Below, piece after piece: positions 34,412 to 39,118 of a stretch of DNA of 39,118 nt. Each line of letters opens with the position of its first letter. Position 1 is the stretch's first letter. The stretch is from Thalassospira australica (GTDB taxonomy: Bacteria; Pseudomonadota; Alphaproteobacteria; Rhodospirillales; Thalassospiraceae). The stretch covers positions 1-39,118 of the forward strand of contig NZ_JRJE01000025.1 in the NCBI RefSeq assembly GCF_000763295.1, given 5' to 3'. Made by a program: the position numbers and the translations under genes. The notes beneath the pieces are model-generated. The model searched no databases, was not told where the DNA came from, and worked only from the letters and a program-made list of their open reading frames with translations.

Positions 34412-35464
34412 ATGAAATCCCTGGTTCTTGAAAAAAAAGATGACATAACCCTGCGTGACTTTCCTGCCATTGACCGCGTGGAAGAACTCCTTGGTCCGCA
34501 TGATGTTCGCATCAAAATGCACACTGTCGGCATCTGTGGCTCCGATGTGCATTACTATACCCATGGCCGCATCGGCCCGTTTGTTGTCAGAGAGCCGATG
34601 ATTTTGGGTCACGAGGCATCCGGCTCAGTCATCGAAATCGGAAGCGAGGTCACAACCCTCTCGATTGGGGATCGCGTCTGCATGGAGCCAGGCGTGCCCA
34701 ACCCCAACAGCAAGGCCACCCGTCTTGGCATGTATAATGTCGATCCGGCAGTACGGTTCTGGGCCACCCCGCCAGTGCATGGAATTTTGCGACCAACCTG
34801 TATCCATCCCGAAGCATTCACCTTCAAACTGCCCGACAATGTTTCATTTGCCGAGGCCGCCATGGTTGAACCGCTCGCTGTCGGTGTCCATGCTGCAACC
34901 AAGGCCAAGATAAAGCCCGGTGACATTGCCCTTGTTATTGGTGCTGGCCCGATCGGACTTGTCACCGCACTTTCTGCCCTTGCTGGCGGATGTGCGCAGG
35001 TCTATGTCGCAGACCTTGCGGAAAAGAAACTCGAAATTGCAGCATCACTCAGCACGGCAATCACCCCGATTGACGTCAAGTCCCAAGACATTACCGAAAT
35101 CGTCAAACGCGAAACCGATGGCTGGGGGGCGGATGTCGTCTTTGAAGCTACCGGCTCACCAAAGGCAGCAGCAGGTGTGTTTGAACCGCTCTGCCCGGGT
35201 GGATGTGTTGTGATGATTGGCGGGCAGCCCGATCCAATCAGCTATGACGCAGGTGCAGCAATGATCCGCGAAGCCCGGGTCGAGAACATTTTCCGTTATG
35301 CGAATGTCTTTCCGCGCTGTGTTGCCATGCTGAGCTCCGGTGCGATCAACGTCAAACCACTTATTACCAGAACATTCACATTCGAAGACAGCGTGCGCGC
35401 ATTCGATATCGCAGCATCCGCCCCACCAGCGGACGTCAAAATCCAGATCGAACTGCCGCAATAG
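34412..35464 (+). CDS. Zinc-dependent medium-chain polyol dehydrogenase (xylitol/L-arabitol/sorbitol dehydrogenase type)
   Basis: A 350-residue alcohol dehydrogenase of the sorbitol/xylitol dehydrogenase group. Catalytic zinc ligands are C42 ([10 protein letters not shown]), H67 and E68 (GHEASG) and E153 ([11 protein letters not shown]). The NAD-binding motif is GAGPIG at 177-182. The structural-zinc lobe at about 94-115 has no cysteine, as in zinc-poor sorbitol dehydrogenases. Xylitol dehydrogenases oxidise xylitol to D-xylulose, and with the FGGY kinase downstream this gives xylulose 5-phosphate. L-arabitol to L-xylulose is an alternative. It lies three bases after the DUF2160-like gene and 11 bases before the ATPase. 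Confidence 0.88.
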   Translation: MKSLVLEKKDDITLRDFPAIDRVEELLGPHDVRIKMHTVGICGSDVHYYTHGRIGPFVVREPMILGHEASGSVIEIGSEVTTLSIGDRVCMEPGVPNPNSKATRLGMYNVDPAVRFWATPPVHGILRPTCIHPEAFTFKLPDNVSFAEAAMVEPLAVGVHAATKAKIKPGDIALVIGAGPIGLVTALSALAGGCAQVYVADLAEKKLEIAASLSTAITPIDVKSQDITEIVKRETDGWGADVVFEATGSPKAAAGVFEPLCPGGCVVMIGGQPDPISYDAGAAMIREARVENIFRYANVFPRCVAMLSSGAINVKPLITRTFTFEDSVRAFDIAASAPPADVKIQIELPQ

Positions 35465-35475
35465 GGAGAAGCCGT

Positions 35476-36537
35476 ATGGCCGACGTAAAAATAGAAAATG
35501 TAATCAAGCGCTACGCCAATATTCAGGTGATGCATGGTGTGGATGTCGACATCAAGGACGGCGAATTTGTCGTTCTCGTCGGACCATCCGGTTGCGGAAA
35601 GTCCACCCTTTTACGCATGCTGGCCGGGCTTGAGGAAATTACTGACGGCACCATTTCGATTGGTGGACGCGTTGTGAACGATGTGATCCCCAAGGATCGC
35701 GATATTGCGATGGTGTTCCAAAGCTACGCACTTTATCCACACAAAACGGTTTATGAGAATATCGGCTTCCCGCTCAAGATGGCCAAGCAGCCGGAAAGCG
35801 AGATCAAGAAAAAGGTCACCGATGCCGCCGAGATTCTTGACCTTGCTCATCTTCTTGACCGCTATCCTAAACAGCTTTCCGGTGGTCAACGTCAACGTGT
35901 TGCAATGGGGCGTGCGATTGTCCGCGACCCACAGGTCTTCTTGTTTGACGAGCCGCTTTCAAACCTTGATGCCAAACTCCGCGTCACCATGCGCGTTGAG
36001 ATCAAGGAACTCCATCAACGTCTTGGTACAACGATTGTCTATGTTACCCACGATCAGATCGAAGCCATGACCATGGCCGACAAGATCGTTGTCATGCGCG
36101 ATGGTCGGGTCGAACAGATCGGAACGCCTCTTGATCTCTATGATTACCCGACCAACGTATTTGTTGCCGGTTTCATTGGGTCACCATCAATGAACTTTGT
36201 CCACGGCAAGATCGGCGAGACTGATGGCAAGAAGTACTTTGAATCAGATAACGGCTTAATCCTGCCTATCCCCGAAACCAGTGCCGAAGTCGGTCAGGAT
36301 GTCACCTATGGCATTCGCCCAGAGCATGTCGATATCGGCGATGCCGGCATTGCGATGAAGGTCGTCGTGGTCGAACCAACCGGATCGGAAACCCAGATTG
36401 TTGCAAAATCCAACGGCGATCTGATTGATGCCCTCGTCAAACAGCGTATCGCTGCCGGTCCCGGCTCCGAACTTTATTACGTGATTGACCCGGCCAACGT
36501 GCATCTGTTCGATCGCAATACCGAACAACGGATCTAG
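35476..36537 (+). CDS. ABC transporter ATP-binding protein, MalK/UgpC type
   Basis: A 353-residue ATPase: Walker [10 protein letters not shown] at 36-44, Q-loop [16 protein letters not shown], signature LSGGQRQ at 134-140, Walker B FLFDEP at 155-160 and [13 protein letters not shown] with the switch histidine. From about 240 a C-terminal TOBE/regulatory domain includes [12 protein letters not shown] and [13 protein letters not shown]. It energises the MalFG-type permeases upstream as a homodimer. GGGAGAAG precedes the ATG. It is separated from the permeases by the DUF2160-like and dehydrogenase genes, an arrangement also seen in alphaproteobacterial polyol operons. Confidence 0.95.
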   Translation: MADVKIENVIKRYANIQVMHGVDVDIKDGEFVVLVGPSGCGKSTLLRMLAGLEEITDGTISIGGRVVNDVIPKDRDIAMVFQSYALYPHKTVYENIGFPLKMAKQPESEIKKKVTDAAEILDLAHLLDRYPKQLSGGQRQRVAMGRAIVRDPQVFLFDEPLSNLDAKLRVTMRVEIKELHQRLGTTIVYVTHDQIEAMTMADKIVVMRDGRVEQIGTPLDLYDYPTNVFVAGFIGSPSMNFVHGKIGETDGKKYFESDNGLILPIPETSAEVGQDVTYGIRPEHVDIGDAGIAMKVVVVEPTGSETQIVAKSNGDLIDALVKQRIAAGPGSELYYVIDPANVHLFDRNTEQRI

Positions 36538-36546
36538 GGGCCGATA

Positions 36547-37236
36547 ATGGATTTACCTGCTGCAGTCATTTTTGACCTTGATGGTTGTCTGGTCGACAGC
36601 GAGCCGCTGTCGCTTGAGGTTATTGCGACCGAAATGCAGTACCTTGGCATTGATGATGTCACCATCAATTATGTCCGCGACCGGTTTCTGGGCGTCTCAA
36701 TCCAGGACATCTGCAGGCATGTTTCCAAACGGCTTGGCAAAGCTTGCCCTGATGATTTCACCGATCGCGTCGAGACCCGTCTGCTTGGCGAATACGAAAC
36801 CCGGCTTCGGCAAATTTCTGGTGCCGAAATGCTACTGCGCCGCCTGATGGGAGCCGGTGTAAAATTTGCCCTGGCGACAGGAAGTTCTTTACGTCGCATG
36901 CGGGCCACACTTGAGATTTCTGGTTTGGCCCCGCACTTTGAATACACAGCCTATAGTGCCGATCAGGTTGCCAATGGCAAACCTGCTCCGGACCTATTCC
37001 TTTTGGCTGCCGGGGGCATCTCTGCCCCGCCAGAAAAATGCATCGTAATTGAAGATTCACCGCATGGTGTCAGAGGTGCACGGGCGGCCGGGATGACTGC
37101 ACTGGGTTTTGTCGGCGGGACGCACCTGCATGACATTCGTGCTGATCAGGAGCAAGTACTTCATGATGCCGGGGCAACGGAAATATTTGAAAGTCTTCAG
37201 GAAATAGGAGACAAAATTCTGCTCAACCATAAGTAA
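36547..37236 (+). CDS. HAD-superfamily hydrolase (beta-phosphoglucomutase-like subfamily)
   Basis: A 229-residue HAD phosphatase. Motif I is FDLDGCLVDSEP with D10 and D12, motif II the ATGSSL stretch, motif III the lysine in NGKPAPDLFLLAA, and motif IV IEDSPHGVRGARAAG. The helical cap inserted after motif I is of the beta-phosphoglucomutase type. Such genes recur in polyol operons of alphaproteobacteria, where they may remove phosphate from toxic or dead-end pentitol or pentulose phosphates. That role is inference. It starts nine bases after the ATPase stop with GGGG as a modest ribosome site. Confidence 0.88.
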   Translation: MDLPAAVIFDLDGCLVDSEPLSLEVIATEMQYLGIDDVTINYVRDRFLGVSIQDICRHVSKRLGKACPDDFTDRVETRLLGEYETRLRQISGAEMLLRRLMGAGVKFALATGSSLRRMRATLEISGLAPHFEYTAYSADQVANGKPAPDLFLLAAGGISAPPEKCIVIEDSPHGVRGARAAGMTALGFVGGTHLHDIRADQEQVLHDAGATEIFESLQEIGDKILLNHK

Positions 37237-37303
37237 GGTCATGCTATGACGTCACCACCAACAACGCGTTACTGGCTTCGATTTCCGCAAAAAAGGCTTT
37301 GGA

Positions 37304-38755
37304 ATGACTTTTCTTGGTATTGACCTTGGAACCTCTGGCGTCCGTTTGCTGCTGATCAATGAAGACGGCCAACCAATCGGGGCAACCGAACGCGCCTACC
37401 ATGCTGCTCATCCGCATCCGGGATGGTCGGAACAAAATCCGGCTGACTGGATCGCGGCCCTTGAAGAAGCCATCACCGAACTGCGCGACCAACATCCGCA
37501 ATTCTCGGCACTTCGCGGCATCGGCGTGGCTGGCCATATGCATGGTGCGACGCTTATTGACTACGCGGGCCGCCCGTTGCGCCCCTGCATTCTGTGGAAC
37601 GATACACGCTCCCATGCCCAAGCCGCCCGTCTGGATGCCAAGGATCACGTGCGCGCCATTTCCGGCAATATTGTTTTCCCGGGCTTTACAGCCCCAAAAC
37701 TGGAATGGGTGCGCGAAAACGAACCCGAAGTTTTCACAAAAATCGCCAAGGTCTTGCTACCGGCTGCATACCTCAATTTCTATCTGACCGGGGACTATGT
37801 CGCCGACATGTCTGACAGTGCTGGCACATCATGGCTTGATGTCGGGAATCGCAGATGGTCTGACACATTACTCGAGGCTGGAAATATGCGCCCAGATCAA
37901 ATGCCACGCCTCGTCGAGGGCACCGAAGAAGCCGGTCGACTGCGTCCCGCCCTTCTTGATAAATGGGGATTGAGCGGACCAGTATCAGTTGCAGGAGGGG
38001 CTGGCGACAATGCAGCAGCGGCTTGCGGAATTGGTGCGCAGGATGAAGGACAGGGTTTTGTCTCGCTCGGAACCTCGGGTGTGTTGCTTTCTGCACGTGA
38101 CGGCTATCACCCAGCTCCGAAAACGGCCCTTCACACCTTCTGCCATGCCATTCCCGGCCGTTGGTATCAGATGGGTGTAATGCTCTCAGCAACTGACAGC
38201 CTCAACTGGCTGGCACGCATCACCGGCCAAAACCCGATTGAACTTACAGCTGAACTGGATGGCACACTGCGAAAGCCGGGCTCCGTAAGGTATCTGCCTT
38301 ATCTTTCGGGTGAACGCACCCCGCACAATGATGCGGAAATCCGAGGCAGCTTCACTGGCCTGGCGACCGACACTAGCCGCGCAGACCTGACGCGTGCGGT
38401 GCTTGAGGGTGTTGCCTTTGGGTTGCTCGACAGTTTCGAGGCGCTTGTCGCAACCGATGCAAAACTTAATCAATTGATCGCCATTGGCGGCGGATCGGCG
38501 TCGCGCTACTGGATCGAATTGATCGCAACCGCCCTTGGCGTCCCCCTGTCACTACCTAAAAGCGGCGAATTCGGTGCTGCCCTTGGTGCGGCACGTCTTG
38601 GTATGACCGCAGCGACTGGCACCACGTCAGACAGTATCATGACCATCCCTGAAACACGCGAAACCATCGAACCCAATCAAGCACTTCGTTCTGCATTTGA
38701 CGAAGCGTATCAAGGCTTCCGCGCCGCCTACCCGGCCATCAAAGCCTGCCAGTAA
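37304..38755 (+). CDS. xylB: FGGY-family kinase, xylulokinase
   Basis: A 483-residue FGGY kinase of normal xylulokinase length. The N-terminal phosphate loop is FLGIDLGTSGVRLLLIN; the substrate site MHG lies at 79-81 (VAGHMHGATL), and the catalytic base is D235 (VAGGAGDNAAAACG). The C-terminal motifs are IAIGGGSASRYWIELIATAL and FGAALGAARLGM. It phosphorylates D-xylulose to xylulose 5-phosphate for the pentose phosphate pathway; D-ribulose or another ketopentose is possible given the ribitol-dehydrogenase-like SDR nearby. AAGG lies about seven bases before the ATG. It is the last operon gene and ends only seven bases before the right-hand direct repeat. Confidence 0.94.
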   Translation: MTFLGIDLGTSGVRLLLINEDGQPIGATERAYHAAHPHPGWSEQNPADWIAALEEAITELRDQHPQFSALRGIGVAGHMHGATLIDYAGRPLRPCILWNDTRSHAQAARLDAKDHVRAISGNIVFPGFTAPKLEWVRENEPEVFTKIAKVLLPAAYLNFYLTGDYVADMSDSAGTSWLDVGNRRWSDTLLEAGNMRPDQMPRLVEGTEEAGRLRPALLDKWGLSGPVSVAGGAGDNAAAACGIGAQDEGQGFVSLGTSGVLLSARDGYHPAPKTALHTFCHAIPGRWYQMGVMLSATDSLNWLARITGQNPIELTAELDGTLRKPGSVRYLPYLSGERTPHNDAEIRGSFTGLATDTSRADLTRAVLEGVAFGLLDSFEALVATDAKLNQLIAIGGGSASRYWIELIATALGVPLSLPKSGEFGAALGAARLGMTAATGTTSDSIMTIPETRETIEPNQALRSAFDEAYQGFRAAYPAIKACQ

Positions 38756-38761
38756 CTGTTT

Positions 38762-38898
38762 TTACTAAGGAAAATGGCGACCCCTGCAGGACTCGAACCA
38801 GCAACCTAAAGATAAAAATTCCGTGCCTTTTCCTTTAAAATCAACGCCCGTTAGTCACTGTTCTTGCTTTACCCACAGCTATATAAATCAAATAGTTA
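38762..38898 (-). repeat. Right direct repeat, putative attachment-site scar (copy B)
   Basis: These 137 bases align with 14786-14923 in the same orientation at about 85% identity by hand. The best conserved parts are TTACTAAGGAAAA, CCTGCAGGACTCGAACC and TTTTCCTTTAAAATCAACG. It starts seven bases after the xylulokinase stop, so the pentitol operon abuts it directly. Confidence 0.82.
38775..38826 (-). pseudogene. Degenerate tRNA-Arg 3' half
   Basis: This corresponds position for position to the 52-base tRNA half in copy A. The T-loop TTCGAGT, most of the acceptor strand and CCA are kept. The anticodon stem and loop are eroded (GGAATTTTTATCTTT in place of an Arg-UCU arm), and the T-stem has one mismatch. 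No 5' half is present, so it cannot make a tRNA. Confidence 0.75.
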
Positions 38899-38940
38899 CA
38901 CGTTAAGCGTCCAACCATTTTTTAAGGCAAAGATCATAAC

Positions 38941-39117
38941 CTGAACAGATCGCGACTGCCGCAATCAAGGTGTATTGACGTTGTACCTCTGATCCACGGT
39001 ACAGACTTCGGCGGCTTACTGGCTGACAAAGCATTCGACTTCAACTGGATAATAGATAAACTCATTAAACGCGGTGCCATGATCTATGCTGTCGCTGCAA
39101 TCATCAATGGACGTTGA
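38941..39117 (+). pseudogene. IS5-type transposase remnant
   Basis: The plus strand reads through without a stop to TGA at 39115-39117. It encodes IHGTDFGGLLADKAFD followed by WIIDKLIKRGA, which recalls the LLADKAYD...L..RGA part of IS5-family transposases near the second catalytic Asp. The sequence before it (LNRSRLPQSRCIDVV) does not continue the domain well, and the frame ends early, so it is a broken fragment. No terminal inverted repeats were identified. Confidence 0.5.
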
Positions 39118-39118
39118 T

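Larger units (their letters stand above)
38756..39118. other. Right boundary: repeat copy B and transposase remnant, no intact gene
   Basis: From the xylulokinase stop to the window end no intact gene is seen. The stretch contains the right 137-bp repeat, then about 70 AT-rich bases, then a short frame resembling an insertion-sequence transposase. Confidence 0.6.

Noticed and set aside
37253..37321. A short leader peptide before xylB
   Set aside because: A 22-codon frame overlaps the kinase start but has no ribosome site or attenuator structure.
1..39118. CRISPR arrays, anti-phage systems or prophage genes
   Set aside because: No spaced short repeats, nuclease, Cas, integrase or phage structural genes were seen; all intact genes fit metabolism, transport or regulation.

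Overview
The window (about 39.1 kb) reads as chromosomal DNA of an alphaproteobacterium, most likely a marine Rhodospirillales member of the Thalassospira type. That taxonomic guess is inference, from moderate GC, the density of sugar and aldonate uptake operons, TRAP and ABC transporters with long binding proteins, and the IolC-DUF2090 fusion. Almost every gene belongs to one of four uptake and catabolism units with local regulators.

Region 1 (1-7.9 kb): a minus-strand operon for a sugar acid. In transcription order it holds TRAP transporter genes (binding protein, small and large permease), a PdxA-like dehydrogenase, an enolase-superfamily sugar-acid dehydratase, an AraD1/GguC-type fumarylacetoacetase-fold protein and the start of a 2-oxoglutarate-semialdehyde dehydrogenase cut by the window edge. 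Together these suggest pentonate -> 2-keto-3-deoxypentonate -> 2-oxoglutarate semialdehyde -> 2-oxoglutarate. A divergent GntR/FadR-type regulator faces the operon, and three copies of the palindrome TGGTATACCA lie in the shared intergenic region.

Region 2 (8.3-14.5 kb): a self-contained RbsABC-like sugar ABC transporter operon (binding protein, double ATPase, two permeases) without catabolic genes, then a divergent short ORF and an orphan NarL-type response regulator.

Region 3 (14.8-38.9 kb): a 24-kb block bounded by two 138-bp direct repeats. Each repeat carries the 3' half of a tRNA-Arg(UCU) gene without its 5' half, which looks like attachment-site scars. Inside are two modules. The first is a myo-inositol operon on the minus strand (iolG, an IolI-like isomerase, ABC binding protein, permease and ATPase, iolC-DUF2090, iolD, iolE, iolB) with an RpiR-type regulator and a divergent Gfo/Idh/MocA dehydrogenase; both promoter regions share a near-identical palindrome. 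The second is a pentitol module with a SorC-type regulator, a ribitol-dehydrogenase-like SDR and an L-xylulose-reductase-like SDR on one strand. Facing them is an operon of MalEFGK-type ABC transporter genes, a DUF2160-like small membrane protein, a xylitol/polyol dehydrogenase, a HAD phosphatase and a xylulokinase. These could carry L-arabitol, L-xylulose, xylitol or ribitol into xylulose 5-phosphate.

Region 4 (38.9-39.1 kb): just outside the right repeat lies a fragment resembling an IS5-type transposase.

A recurring feature is a strong GC-rich stem-loop directly after each of the four solute-binding-protein genes. No rRNA, intact tRNA, CRISPR array, integrase or prophage gene was seen.
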